Below, one piece after another: positions 25,400-38,007 of a stretch of 64,000 bases of DNA; position 1 is the first letter of the stretch, and every line of letters starts with the position of its first letter. Source of the stretch: Basidiobolus meristosporus CBS 931.73 (Eukaryota; Basidiobolomycota; Basidiobolomycetes; Basidiobolales; Basidiobolaceae); the NCBI GenBank assembly GCA_002104905.1, contig MCFE01000296.1, positions 37,603-101,602 on the forward strand, given 5' to 3'. Under the pieces are notes generated by a model, which saw nothing but the letters and a program-made list of their open reading frames with translations, was not told the DNA's origin and made no database searches. Both the position numbers and the translations under genes were made by a program.

Positions 25400-26720
25400 A
25401 CATCCCATGACTCGTATTGCCGTCATGTGAATAGACGTTCTCGATTATATCTGCACAATCTTGAAGGGTGTCTGTTCATCACCTTGTACACAAAGCTTGA
25501 GTTTCTGTTAACTATCTGTAGATTCTCCGAAAAAAAATAAATCTTCAACCATACGCATCTTGCTCACAATAGGGTTAGCACACAAAAGAGCCAGGCTCAT
25601 TGTCCTCAATCGACACCCTTCACCCTAGTTCCAATATGGGAATTTCTTTGTGATCGGAAGATTAAGGACCCTTTGTCGGTGATGGTCTATGCTATTGAGT
25701 TTCCATCTGTCCATTAACCAGTATGAGTTCTCTTTGTCCACCAAATATCTTTGAAACATGGATGGTGAAAGTTCGGCGTAAATGAAGATCTGTGTTTTGT
25801 CACTGTTTTCAATTCTGGTAACTGACATTCCACATGACTGTTGTGTTACGAGATATGCAATCGCCCTCTTAATTCATTGCGTGTTACCTAATCCATGGTG
25901 CCTCATGACTCAGCGGCCTACGGGTTCGTGAGTAGGTTACTGGATTGCAAATGTCCCTTCACTCGTTTCATACCTTCCGAATATAAATGCGTTATATATC
26001 ATCTCCACACCTCAACCTACATTACGATGTGTATTAAAGTAAGACTCCACCAATCAGAACATGTATACGGTGTGTGGGTGCGAAGATAACGAGGCTGTCG
26101 CCAACTGTCTTTCCAGTGACTCAAATGCATTGAATTATCCAGTTTTAGGTTAAATTCTTCGTTATAGGCTTACCTGGATTAGGAATAAGTTCTAATCATC
26201 TCAACCCTCAAAGTCATAAGGGAATATATAGTTGAACTGGGTGAATTCCATTTGTTTTTTTACGTGCATATAGGCAGGGTTTCATGCATTCCTTTATTAA
26301 AATGGGTTGCTCCCATATTTGATCGTGGATACCAGGTATTTTAACATTTCTAGGTCTCGCCTGTTAATTATTTTGACCCTTTTCTCCTTCCTTTCTGATC
26401 TGCCTCTTCTTTTATAATAGTCCTTGAGGCCCTTCTCACATTCCCATTGTCTCCAAACGTCTATTCCACCTGAAGAGGACAAGGATTTCTGCTGTTACTT
26501 TGCATCAGCCATACATTATTTTTGGATTAGTATAGGCCTCTCTATTTTGGTTTTGGATTTCTTGCTTGTTTCCCTACGACCAAGTGGGTATTCAGCAATC
26601 CTCTTATTACTCGATAGCCAAGTATTGGGCGTAAATTATTCTGGCCCATCTGTAGTGCCGAGATAGATATCATCAACCAATACAGCAAGATATCAGCGTC
26701 GCTAGCGTCCGTTCCACAGG
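25400..26720. other. Intergenic, no supported gene
   Basis: About 1.3 kb. A 67-codon minus-strand frame at 25625-25828 reads somewhat like protein but has no domain or neighbouring exon. Nothing else is recognisable apart from the presumed promoter of the next gene. Confidence 0.45.
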
Positions 26721-27691
26721 ATGAAACTATACCTACACTCTCTATCCGTCACAGCTCTGGTGTTGATTTCTACGAATATCTCGCCACTAATAGCAGTGAA
26801 TCCCACCGTGCGGTTTTCCGAGTGTGCATCTAGCTATCTTTACAAAGGGGTGCAATACCAGGGATGTACTGAGGCAGACAACCAAGGCAAACCGTGGTGC
26901 TTTTTACAACGAGCGACTGTGCAAGACAACTGGGGATACTGCCAAACGGATACGGTCCCGCTACGAGTTGGCAGCTATAACGGGCAGCAAGTTGATTGCG
27001 ACGTCACCTCTGATGCCGGGAATGGCACATTAGTTTACGGTTGCTTCGCTACATCAGATAAGACATTTTCATGCTTCTCGTCTAAAGTCAATGCCCTGGT
27101 AACATGTACCGGTACCAAATCAGGTAAGTCCTTAACCAATGGACCTAGGCGAAGCTCCTGAAGATTAACACTTTTTCGTTGTTGCACTTAGATCCATCGC
27201 TACCCAAAAAGCCGCTCTCGGCCAATCCTTCCGATTCATCGGTCTCCAGTGAGACGTCGAAAGAAAAAGTTAATAACGGGGGAAACCCAGCCAATGGTAT
27301 TTCCACCGGGGTGATTGGAGGAGTAGTGGCAGTGGTTGTTGTAGGAGTTGCTGGCCTCGCAATGCTTATGTATCGACGAAATCAGAAAAAGAATGCAATG
27401 ATGCGACTTTCCCATAGCCATGGTATGGGTTTAGAACCTAGTATGTTTGAGGATGCCAAAATGCCACCACCCCATTTGCAGAAAACCTACACTGTGGTTA
27501 GCACCTATACTCCAACACTGGGTGACGAGCTAGAGATATACCCAGGGGACAAGGTTACCGTAATAGTGGAGTACGACGATGGCTGGGTGCAGGGGATCAA
27601 CGAGACTCGTGGTCGTGTGAAGGGAGTATTCCCAAAACATTGTGTGGAGGAAGTTTCCAGGTGCACCTCACCAGAACCAACAAATCTTTAA
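26721..27691 (+). CDS. Secreted-side FN2/kringle-like domain, TM, cytosolic SH3 protein
   Basis: Two exons (26721-27123, 27192-27691; 68-nt intron, phase 1) give about 300 residues. Layout: signal peptide (about 1-25); a domain with four cysteines C35, C49, C60 and C74 spaced as in a fibronectin type II module (YKGVQYQGCTEA, GKPWC, NWGYC); a second Cys-containing stretch; a Ser-rich stalk; a membrane span of Gly, Val and Ala (about 175-196); a basic stop-transfer YRRNQKK; and a C-terminal SH3 domain (about 233-289, with ALYDY-equivalent VSTYTPTLGDELEIYPGD and GVFPKHCVEEV). The layout resembles fungal cell-surface sensors such as Sho1 or Fus1, where SH3 binds signalling partners, but the outer module is animal-like. 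Function is inferred from layout only. Confidence 0.85.
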
Positions 27692-28056
27692 ATCGAAGTG
27701 TAACCTTGCTTCCGCGCACTTATTCCAGGTATATTTGATCAATCGAATCTCTCGTTGAACTCTTGAGACCAACCAACCAACCAACCGACGAGTACATGTG
27801 ATCCTCCCCTTCGCTTCTATCACGGCATGATTTTCTATTCTTCCGGTTTATTCATAGATGGACTCCGAAAACCCTTGCAAGGTTATGCTTTAATATCAAA
27901 TCGACTTCGTCACCTCCATTCGATTCAGATGTACATCAAGAAACCAATTCACAAAAGCTTTCAGAGAATTGTATAATCAGTTTGATTTAATAAAAGAACC
28001 AGTAGATAGTATGGTATGGGAGGCTCTATTCGTGTTGTTTGTGCTTCACGGCGGCA
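27692..28056. terminator. Convergent intergenic region with poly(A) signals
   Basis: A 365-bp gap between convergent 3' ends. It contains four tandem CCAA units (ccaaccaaccaaccaa, about 27771-27786), and AATAAA-type sequence near 27988 (taataaaag). No gene is visible. Confidence 0.4.
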
Positions 28057-29735
28057 TTATAGGTAATCGAAGGATTCGGGGAAGGTGTAAAGGGATTTGA
28101 TCCATTGATCGAAGCTATAGCCGTCGGGTGGTCAATAGATACTCGTAGAATTATAGCAGACATTACATACCTGTCGTTCTGTATGGCCAAGGCGGTCACA
28201 CTACTGTCGATGTGGTCGCTTTTGAACTTGTCAATCTGGTTCTTTGGCAGACTTTAGAGAGATCTCTCACCCAGCAAGCAAATTGCGACTTACCTTGTGT
28301 TGACTGAAGTCTATGGGACTCTTGCCTTGAGTCAGGGCCAATTTGTTATACGCAGAGAATACAGGCTGCGTACAAATAGACTGGTTAATTCGGAAGAGCC
28401 GTGAGGGGAATTTCATGTGGTTCACTAACTCTTTCCAAGACCAAACTAATCCCCGGTGCCTTGGGGATATTGAGCTTGCGTTCTAGAAAGGAATCATCGA
28501 CTAAAGATGACGGAGAGTTGGCCCTGGTCATCAAGATCATGAGGCCTATGAGTTGCACGGGTAAGTGACGGTGAACCAGTATAATCGAAGCGGCACAATT
28601 ACCGATCATTTTTCGAATTTGGTGCAACATGAAGGATTGTCCTTGAATCTGGAAGTTCACCCACTCGAAACCAGCGATGATCCGCGGCTCTGAGCACTAG
28701 ACGGTTGGTGAGAATATAGGCTACATACGCAGCATCAGTGAGCCTACCTCGAACTTTGTTATGTATCGTTTAACGCTGGAATCGGTGAAAGATTTACCAA
28801 TGGTGAAATTATGAAAGCTGTGAGTTCCGGTAAACTTGCTACATAATGTCCTGAGAAAATCCACTTTCTCGGGAGGCACCCTATATTCCCTTTGTAATAT
28901 CCGCTCCTCCTCGGTGGTAGTTGGGATTTCTCTACCGCCATCCTCCCTCAGAGAATACGAAGAATGGTTGAAGGAGGCTTGGGCTAGAATATGTGTAGGT
29001 AAAAGGTAGCTATAAACACGAGAATCGCAGAAATTCTTCGGATTGAAGGACTTGGACACTCGGACGTAATCTAATTATCAAGGCGCGGTTAGCCTCTTCA
29101 CGAGAGGCAAAAAGCAACGTCAAGTCGCAACATACCCCAAACTCGAATGTGGTCCGGCAAGTAGCTATTGATCCGAGGGACAATCTCGTCGCCCACGATC
29201 ATCTTCAAGGAAACCACCTGTCCGACAGCGTGCACGCCTTTATCAGTTCTAGCAGCACGCATCAGGCTCACCTTTGAAATAGAAAAGACGCGTGAGTCCG
29301 ACCACCAGTGGAACTTCCCTCCTCCACCCAAGAAATCTTAGGAAATTACTTTGTTTTGATCCGAGGAGTTCTCTTTAGAAACCGCACCTGCCGCCACTAG
29401 TGCCTTGAAAAGCTCACCTTCGATGGTCTTCGCATTGGGGTTACTATTTGGCCAAGTTAACGAACGATAAGTCTCGAAACAACAAACAGAATGGGGAAAC
29501 GGTCAAATTACTGCTGCATGCCTTGATAGCCAGCCCCACAATAACTCAGCAGCAGGGCTACCTTTCTTTTGGGCAGGCGCTGAGGGGCCTCTACCTCGGC
29601 CGGTTCGTTCGTGTATTCACGTTTGATGCAGTGAGTCGGAAAAGCAAGTCCACCCCGAGTGCAACTTGGTTTCAGCCAAGCAAGTCGGGCGCTCTCGCTG
29701 AATTGGCGGGAGAAGTGTCGGGCGGTAAACAGCAT
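28057..29735 (-). CDS. PUS1: tRNA pseudouridine synthase, Pus1/TruA family
   Basis: Eight exons from the right (29735-29512, 29443-29350, 29271-29136, 29070-28748, 28687-28430, 28365-28294, 28235-28171, 28114-28057) give about 409 residues. The enzyme isomerises uridine to pseudouridine in tRNA. Motifs: LLLSYCGAGYQGMQ, the catalytic RAARTDKGVHA with D116, SFNPKNFCDSRVYSYLLP, FTGTHSFHNFTIG, FEWVNFQIQGQSFMLHQIRK and PVFSAYNKLAL. The N-terminus (MLFTARHFSRQFSESARLAW) is basic and hydroxylated like a mitochondrial presequence, so dual nuclear/mitochondrial targeting is possible. The ATG at 29735 is the first in frame before this region. The acceptor of exon 5 is the second of two adjacent AGs (CAGAG), chosen by frame. 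Confidence 0.9.
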
Positions 29736-29887
29736 GGTGGCCTCGCGGGGCTGTCTACGCCACCCAGCTACAAAAGCAAAAAAATTGCCCCCGGACGATT
29801 TAGGCAATGGTCACTTTTTTCCATTCTGGCATGACGGGGTTTATTTCAATCGAGATCGTTCACAGATAAATACCGGTTACATCAAAA

Positions 29888-31344
29888 TTAGAAAGATAAA
29901 TAGACGTGGACAAGAAATGCGGCGCCCAGCAAGTGCACGGCGTGGTAAACACCATCCCGACTACCGGCGCTTGGGATCGCAACCTTGGAGAAGAGCTCGG
30001 TGAGTGGTTTTGGACTGGGATTGATGGAGTATCCTAGGGTTTCAAGAACACTGGTCAACTGAGGCCCTATTGGACCGCCGACATAGTTCCCGCCACGCGC
30101 AATGTCTTCCTCCAGGGATACACCACGATCCTCCATAAAGCGCATCAGGAAATCGGAGGAGCTTGTGAATCCACGAAAATCAAAATGAGAGATAGAACTT
30201 CCAGGGATATACGGGTTGAGGCTGGTTTCTAGTAGGATTGGCTTGTCCAACGATGCATTGCGAGGTACGAAAGCTAGCGTTTGAGGAGTGGTGGCTAGAT
30301 TCAGGATCCTCGAGGCAAGCTTGTATTGTGGCGAGTAATAGAAGGTTCGATTGAACTCCTCCTCGTTGTTGAAGATTGTCCCTGGCCCGCTGGCAAACTG
30401 GTCCAGCAGGTCCACGGTGTCGGTCAGAGACTTCAGTGAGGGATACTCCACCAGAAACTTATCGAACACGTTCTCTACAAAGCCTCCGAACACGTAAAGG
30501 TCGGACGCGTTGGAGACCAGGATGTTCGGGGTAAGTGCCTGGGCAACGTCGTGGATGTAGTCCATCCAGGACGAGGACACCCCCAAGCCATGGATCAATT
30601 CGTGGATAATCACGAACAAGAAATCACTCTGACTTCGGCCAATGGTCCCTTGATCCTATTTCATATAAACCGTCCATTCACTGATTAGCCATGGAGGGGA
30701 AAATCACCTGACTTGACGTCCTAACCTTAAACCAGAAATCCACGTCAGAGTTAAATGAGGCTATGATGTCAGATGGACCAAACTTCGGATGCTTTGAGTA
30801 CCCTTTTTGCTTGAGCAATGCCTGTGGAAAGGCCCTTTTCCTGCCATCATCATCGACCATAACGATGGTTCGGGCGGGCCCGGCGCTCCCTGTCATAAAC
30901 CAGTTAACGTGCCTTGTCGGGAGGAGTGAACCGGATCACGTAAGCAATACCTAATATACGGAAGTTGGTGTCGCACTCTCGGAATTCCTTACAGAAGGAG
31001 ATAAACGAGGCATTGACCACAAGTGGCTCACGAAACACCACGACGTTCGAAATGATCTGGAAGGCGGTATCGAAGGTGGCTTTGACTTTCTCGCACTTCC
31101 CAGGTTCGGCGTTGCATTGGAGCTGCAGTTTCATGGCAGATTCGCCAGGCGACAGGACCCGAGCCCCTCCAAGCTTCCCGGTATCCTCTAGCTCACAGTC
31201 CACACGGATCCGATAGTTCTTTTGCCAAGGTCTTGGGTGGTCGTAACATATTTGCGGAAACTTGTATGCGTGTCGTGGAGCACAGTCTACAATGAGCCCT
31301 GTGAATAAGAAAAGAACAAGTATCGAAAGAAAATGGGAGAGCAT
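29888..31344 (-). CDS. Secreted, probably GPI-anchored HExxH protein
   Basis: Three exons (31344-30951, 30889-30726, 30655-29888) give about 441 residues. A signal peptide (MLSHFLSILVLFLFTGLIVDC) opens the protein. The zinc-protease motif HELIHGLGVSS lies at 204-214 (H204, E205, H208). It resembles the metzincin HExxHxxGxxH but has Ser where the third His ligand would be, so the third ligand must be elsewhere. A conserved-looking SISHFDFRGFTSSSDFLMRF lies downstream. The last 20 residues are hydrophobic after a small-residue SAGSRDG stretch, as in GPI signals. It is likely an extracellular or wall-bound peptidase; substrate unknown. The start lies 929 bp from the divergent gene at 32274. Confidence 0.8.
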
Positions 31345-32273
31345 CGCCGACACCAAAAGAGAAGAAATTGGACCTTGTGAGTGAAGCTGAGCCTTTACTT
31401 GGTATGAATGTGGGGAACAGTACTGGAGTCGTGTGAGTTATTGAGAAGTCAGGTCAACAGTGAAATCTCATCCCGGGCGCTCAATCTTGAGGTTTTACTG
31501 AACTCTCGCTCTTCGGGTATTTCCTGAATATCATTGTGTGTTGAACAATGGAATTTGCGGGTGCAGAACTCGTCACATCCGATATGATTGATCAATCTTA
31601 ACGATTCTACATGACAATGGGCCTCCATGTTCTGAAGAGATAGGAACGAAGTCGATCGTTTGCCGGGATTTTCTGAGCTGCATGGCCTCAAGAGGTTCTA
31701 GTGATAGAGAATGATTAGCCGCGAGTGTCGCGTTTACATAGCAGGCAGCCTGGAATTGCCCGACTGGTCCATGGAGGCTCCCCTTGAGATATTCTGTGCA
31801 ACTGCTAGCAAACTCGGCTTTTTTGTGGTTACTCTTGGTGCAATCCATATATGCCAGTTCAGTACTATATATACCCACCAGTACAACTATCAAAGTAGGT
31901 GCTAAAAATATCCCCTCTACTTCCAAAACAGGAATGATTGAGCATGAATCCAATTAAAAGCTCGGCGTTGTGTGTAACATATGACCAACAATTAACAAGC
32001 ATACTCCCATTCAAATAGCAGTAAAAATTCAGATCCTCGAGAGCTACTTCATCACGGTTCTTGAGTCCTTTTCAATTAATCACTCTTTAAGTACCAATCA
32101 ATCGGCAACTCTTAAATTAACAGGAGGCAGTTCAGTTTCCTCAGGGTATATAAGTGGCCTCCCCTGGTACCTTCTTAAAACGGATTTGTTCTATATTGGG
32201 TCTTGTAACCGAACGCCATTTTTTTATAAACCTCCAGGACGCCAATCCACTCCTGCCTTAACCTTACCTAACC
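31345..32273. other. Divergent intergenic region, doubtful small gene
   Basis: Between two divergent starts. A minus-strand frame at 31573-31953 (126 codons, no ATG until Met 36) contains a hydrophobic run (IFLAPTLIVVLVGIYSTELA) and four cysteines, and could be the tail of a small secreted protein, but I cannot find a first exon. A clear TATA box (TATATAA, 32147-32153) lies about 120 bp before the ATG at 32274. Confidence 0.35.
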
Positions 32274-33305
32274 ATGTCAAATTATTTTAATGAGCCATTG
32301 CTCGCTTCGGAAGAGGGAACTTCCAAAGCACACAAGTCTGGTGGCTCGCGGCCCTTCAAAGTTCTCGTCCTGATTTTGGTATTGTTCGCTTGTGGTGTGC
32401 TCCTTGTGGGATTCCAACACATAAAGGGTGTGAATACACAGCTGTCTCTTCTTGCAGGTCCGTATTTTAAGTTCTTCTTTCGTTGGTGGGCTTTGTACTG
32501 ACCTTCTAAACCCATAATAGAAACCCCAAGCGAGTATAAATACACTATTGTGACCGCAGCAAGTGCCAATCACTTCTGCCCTCTTCAAAGCTACCTGTAC
32601 ACCCTGCAGGATACACTTCGCTTCTTGCCATTATCGCACCAGCCAAGAATAGTCGTGTATGACTTGGGAATTGGGGACGGCCAGAAAGCAACCCTCCAAC
32701 AGTATCAGAAACAGGGTTATTTCCATGAGCTCGTTCCCTTTGACTACACCGAGTATCCATCGTTCTGGAATGTCCATATTAACCGAGGTGAATATGGTTG
32801 GAAGACTGGCATCGTATATGAAGCGGCGCAGCGATATCCCGGTGTGATACTTTGGATGGATTCTGGTGATCGTGCCTTCCCCCACTTCCTGCTGGACGTA
32901 GTAAACCATGTGAAAAAGTTTGGCATCTTCAGTCCACCCAGTAAAGGAACCATTCCTGACTTTACTCATCCTGGGATGATAGAGTATTTCTCGGATTCCA
33001 TGGAGCCTTATACCAAGTTTGTCAACTGCAATGGCGCCTTTATTGCCTTTGACTCCAAGAACTCAACCGTCATGAAGAATGTTATCCGGCCATGGGCTCA
33101 GTGTGGCCTTATGAAAGACTGTATCGCTCCCGTCGGCTCAAGTAGGGCGAACCACCGACAAGATCAGGCTGCATTCACCTATCTCATGGCAAAGAGCGGA
33201 TTTCAATGTCGTTTTGACGGACTCACAGGGCTGTTAACCCACCTAGACAAGGATTGTAAGATTCAGATTGAAAACCATTTGAAGCGAAAACAGCAAATGT
33301 ACTAA
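32274..33305 (+). CDS. Type-II membrane glycosyltransferase-like protein (DUF1647-like)
   Basis: Two exons (32274-32457, 32521-33305; 63-nt intron, phase 1) give about 322 residues. A short cytosolic tail is followed by a single membrane anchor (FKVLVLILVLFACGVLLVGF), giving a Golgi-type type-II topology. The lumenal part has RIVVYDLGIG, WNVHINRGEYGWKTGIVYE, GVILWMDSGDR (a DxD-like acidic motif), FVNCNGAFIAFDS and ANHRQDQAAFTYLMA. These fit the DUF1647 group of putative glycosyltransferases seen in nematodes, protists and early fungi. Donor and acceptor sugars are unknown. The intron donor GTCCGT is weak, but frame and the YTIVTAASANHF start of the catalytic part support it. Confidence 0.8.
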
Positions 33306-33736
33306 GTACCCCACTCGTCCACTCCCCAGTAAATTCCCTGTAAATAGCACTAATTTCTTTGAGGGAGTCCTCTTGCCCTTGAATTCCATCTCGTTTAGAT
33401 ACTTATTCCTTACAAGTTTCACCTCAGCATCCTATGGCTGCTTAATTTACAACTTCAGATATAAATTGGCTTGGAAGAAACTTCGATTGTGCCTTCATTC
33501 GTGAGTTTTAAAAATCATCAGCCTTTATATGTATATGTATGATTGGTGATCTAATCGAAGCAATGCTGATGATATCAACCACGACGTAGCACCCAAAAGA
33601 TCTGGAGTATGGTTGCGCCAACGAAAACATCAATCAATTAGGTAAGCTTATGCAGATGAGGTAACCGCCGTTCTACAATAAAATTGATCACATATATGTT
33701 GAGCTATGTATAGAGAATGATCGAGTGGCCAGGATC
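33306..33736. other. Convergent intergenic region
   Basis: 431 bp between convergent stop codons, AT-rich; it presumably holds the 3' ends of both transcripts. No gene or RNA recognised. Confidence 0.4.
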
Positions 33737-35404
33737 CTATTTCTCCTCCGATTGTGCGCGCATCGTTTCCATCTCTCCAGCGGAGATGTCTAATATCCCG
33801 GCCATTTCAAGGATCTGGCGGCTCTGGTTTTTGTTGGCTAGATTGACATTTCCACGTCGATTGGCTTCCTTCTCCTCAAATTGCCATTCTCGATTTTGCT
33901 GCCGCTTCGCTTGCTCTCCACCTAGACCAATAACTTCTATCTCGATTATGTCGAATTCGATTTGGAAATCGGGCCGGGAGTGTGACATGGTGTAGGTAAT
34001 ATTATCCAAGAGTGGGTCGTTCAACAACTTTCCTGCTTGGAAGGTGTTGTCAAAGTAAAGCTGGTGCTGTCCGATCTTGCCTCCAAATCCAATTCCTTGT
34101 GATGCGCTACAGTATACGTGCGCATTATTGGAATTGTTCGAAGGGAATACCTCGAATTGTGGAGAAAGCTCAAATAGCTGGCATTCGTTCGTGCCCCAAA
34201 ACTGTTTTGAGAAACGCCATGGCTCATTTACGTATGCACCAAGTATCATCTCACCGCCTTTCGCGATATTGCCTTTGGACGATCCTTGCACCTTCGTTAC
34301 GAATACTTTTACAAGTAACAGGGTCGGGCCTGGATATTTGAACACCCTTGTTTCCAAACGATTCATACTATACCCATGCTCTGACCCATTGTACAGTATG
34401 CTCCAACCAGCACCATGGACCGCTGATGGAGGAAGGAAACTGGTGAGTATACAGACATTTCCAAGGTTCAATATCTCTGATGAGAAGTCGAAGTTAGGTA
34501 GAATCTCTTTATCCCCAAATATGTGGCGTCCAACTCTGGGCCCTTCAGCCTCGCCAAGATAAAATTTGGCATATATGTAGGCCCGCCACACCTTTAAAAT
34601 TCCGGGGATATTGCGCTTCACAAAATGTTCAAATACAGTCGAAGTGATCATTTCATCCGAAGAAAACACACTGAAATTGTTGTTTTCACCCCTTGCTTTG
34701 CGTTGGTAGATTGCGAGCTGTGACAACACCAGGTCAAGTGCTGGCTCGTTTGGTGGAACAGTGACCGGTGAATGAGGTTGGTCTCCAGTGAGATTGTCTT
34801 GTAACAGGTTGGCGAAATAGGTTTTCATAACCCAAAAGGTTCCGGCAAAAACATCATATATATTTCCACAAGAAACCTGAATCTCTTCACCATCTGTGGG
34901 TTCAGCTAAAGACTCAAAGAACACTTTCATTCTCGCGCCACATCTATTATCAGACTTCTGATTTTGCTCACAATAAAATACTGTAGACGTTTTTAAACAT
35001 TCGTATGTTAGACCAAAGACATCCTCTGTTTGCGCGCCGTTTATAATTCTCGGAAGTCTGCAGAAGGGGCCATACAGAATGTGAGGCAAATTCAATTCTT
35101 TTGGTAGGCCAATATATACCTATATTGTTGAAGGAATAAATGGTAAAAAGGATTTGTTGAAAGTTAATACCAGATGCCTTCTGCTGATGCAGTTCCTTAC
35201 CTGGAAAGTTTCTTCCGGTATAATATCTACACCGTTTACGTTCTTCTTCAAGCTACGAAAAACTTCAGTCAAAGTCTCAAGCTCTTTGGGGGTTAAATTG
35301 TCATCAGTGGAGGACGTCGATTGGCTACATTGGCTAGTCGATTGTCTTTCAGAATGTCCTTTCTTTGATCCCTGTTTGCTTTTGGAGGAATGACTATTTC
35401 CCAT
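33737..35404 (-). CDS. TLDc-domain protein, MEAK7/Rtc5 type
   Basis: Two exons (35404-35201, 35119-33737; 81-nt intron, phase 0) give about 528 residues. The protein starts MGNSHSSKSK, a typical N-myristoylation signal (Gly2), as in MEAK7. A short acidic helical region follows (TPKELETLTEVFRSLKK). The TLDc domain covers about 270-440 (WSILYNGSEHGYSMNRLETR, then GAYVNEPWRFSKQFWGTNEC, GIGFGGKIGQHQLYFD). The C-terminus is charged, probably helical. TLDc proteins regulate the vacuolar V-ATPase; yeast Rtc5 and animal MEAK7 share the myristoylated form and act at vacuole or lysosome membranes. Role here is inferred from that family. Confidence 0.87.
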
Positions 35405-35703
35405 GCCAGATAGCTCTTGAAGTATAAAGTGGATTGAAGCTCAAGGCTGTAAACAAGAAGCTCCACATATGTAAAGGTATATATATGTATATATGCATAT
35501 ACATTTATGTGCTAAATCACAATTAATTAACCTGATCTATCGAAGAAGGATGATCTCTGATCTTACGTAGGTTAGGAGGTTGATCAGTTTATTAAAGAAA
35601 TTACTCTATGCAAGACACATTACATGGGGTATCGAGAAACAATATTTCGATAGCAGTCAGGATATATACACACTTGATAAATAAGAGCCAGTTAACAGTC
35701 TCA

Positions 35704-38007
35704 TCACTTGAACCATATTGATCCAGAGCCTAACATGTTGTTATCCTCTTCATACTCATACCGATAAGTGAATACCTCATTATTCACGGACTCCCGCTCC
35801 GTTGCTCCTGTCCAGAGAGCACCTTCACCAAAGTAGTCGCTTACGTCTATATCATTGCCAAAACCACTAGGCCCACCATTATTGGAGATGGTGATTGCAT
35901 TGAAGTTTGTTGCAGTGAGCTCAGCCGTGGCTCCCATTAGATTGCCATTGGGCGAAAGTGACGAGATGGCTGGAGAATGAAACGGAAGCATATTGATGTC
36001 AGGCGATACGATGAATGAGGAGAGATTCTGCTCGACTAGGCTGGTTTGAGAACCAGAGTGGTGTGTTGGGTCTAATTGTCGATTGATTTGCTGATCAAAC
36101 GTATTGAATTGAATGTTGGGATTTTCTACAAAAGGATTGGTAGTCAAATCAATTCTGTTTGCGCTTTCGGTAACGGTATCATGTGGTAAAGACAGGTGTG
36201 GGTTTGCTTGGCTGGACATCGATTGAAGGCTTTCCAATTGAAGGTCCATAGTGCTCGGTCCTGGTACACCAGCGACATTCTTCAACTCCGTCATCTGCTC
36301 AGATATACTAAGGGACTGCAGGTCACATGATGTTTCCTGGAGGAAATTAAGGTCATTCTCCTTGATGTCATCAGAGGAAAGTCGACGAAGCCGTTTGTTT
36401 GGAATTGCTTGACCAAGTGAAAATTGGCTTGGTTTGCTAGCGTTCTCAGGATTAAACACATTGGAAGGCAAGCTTGATTTGGAGTCACAGGTGCTATTCG
36501 AGGATGATACCTTGTCGCTTGCCGGATCGGTATAGTTGCTAGGCTGGGTCCCTGAAGTATTACCAGATGCTGAACTACCCTTATTCTCTTTGATCGGGTT
36601 ACGATTTCGCTTTTTGATCACATCCGTTTTTAAACTGAGAGGCCGAACAATGCCATGGAGCTTCAAGAATAAACCACATGCGTTGCATAGAGGTTGTCCA
36701 CCTTGAGGATTGCGCCTCCACAACGGAGTTTTGGTTGTTTTACAATTGGAGCAGCTTGGATTGTCTCCACTGTTCGACTGTGAACCAACATTTCGCTTTG
36801 GCTTACTATTTGTCTTTGAAGCGGAATTGTTGAATCCGTTTGTGGCAATATGTTTCTCTTCCCGCTTTTGACTTGGAATTATATTGCTTGGGGGTTCTGG
36901 AGGATCTTCGGCAATTTGAATGGACGGAAAGGCTCTTACCACCTGAGCAGATGAAGAGCTCGCAGCCACAGCGGGTACGAAAGGGAAGCCTTTCAATGTG
37001 GAATGACCGGACGGATAGGGGTGAGTGTGGAGAGAATTCTTATTATCTGTATCTTCAGCGTTGGTAAATGTCTCCGACTCCATGATATTTATGAAGTCTA
37101 AACCAGACTGGCCGTTGGTATCGGTATAGTATGGCGCTGTGTGGTTGTCTGTCGAGCCCATATTGTGGGTGTTGAAATCCAAATTCTCACCGACTAAGGG
37201 CCCAGCAGTGTGGCCGGCCACCTTTGCCGTTGAAGGCGGGATGCTTCTTGATAAAACAGCAGCAGTGTTTAAGATTCCTATGTCACCAGTACCATCTTTC
37301 ACAAGGTTGAAATTCCAATGGCTGTTTGGAGTTCTGCTGGAAGTAACTATATTGTTACTCTTTACCTCTGGCTTGGTGAAGTTCTGCACACAATGGAGCG
37401 TTAAATTGAATCACTGGTATTACTTCGGTTGAAATTACATTACCAGAACACCTTTGCTTGTCAAGTACGTGTGCTCACGAGTAGCCGGACTAGAGTCTAG
37501 GACAACTTCTGTTGCTTTGGGTACTTCGTCAAAATAAGCTTTCTGTGCAAATAGATTTGGTGAGTGTTCCTCTATTTTGGTGTTCAGTCTTGCATTATCA
37601 CCAACGGAAGCATAAGAATTAAGCTCGTGTATAGAGAGAGAGTCCGTAGATTCTTGCGGGCTAATATACATTTTCGTATCATTGGTAGCTGGACTGGTAG
37701 ATCTAGTTTCTGACACTGCTGCTTTCTGGTTCTTCAAAGTCAAAGCCATCATTCTCCACGAGAGATTTTCTAAACGCTCGCTGTGCTGTAAATTATCTTT
37801 TGCTTTCGAATATAACCGCCATATCTCAGTTGCGAAAGGATATTTCTCGCCTCCTTCTCCAGATTCTTCCTTCTTGGAGACTGAGTCTCTTGGAGGGAAT
37901 AAATTGGAGGAGAGTATTGAGGAATGGACATTTGAAACTGAAGGAGTACAACCTCGGGTTTGAGGAGGGCTCTCCGGTGGAGAATGTAATTCCAAATTCC
38001 TCAACAT
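35704..38007 (-). CDS. AreA/Nit2-like GATA transcription factor (paralogue 2)
   Basis: Two exons (38007-37444, 37383-35704; 60-nt intron, GTAATG...TGCAG, phase 0) give about 747 residues. The N-terminal GATA/AreA domain (DUF1752) is at about 62-94 ([27 protein letters not shown]). The zinc finger has C399, C402, C421 and C424, followed by [14 protein letters not shown]. This order is the one seen in AreA/Nit2, the activator of nitrogen-catabolite genes. The finger loop is 18 residues, like the other GATA gene at 2005-3399 and unlike the usual 17. The remainder is Ser/Asn/Pro-rich. The 3' exon alone has no ATG near its start, so the joined model is needed. Likely role: nitrogen regulation, inferred from domains. 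Confidence 0.92.

Noticed and set aside
27769-27790. CCAA tandem repeat as a regulatory element
   Set aside because: Only four short units between convergent genes; too little to distinguish from chance or simple repeat slippage.
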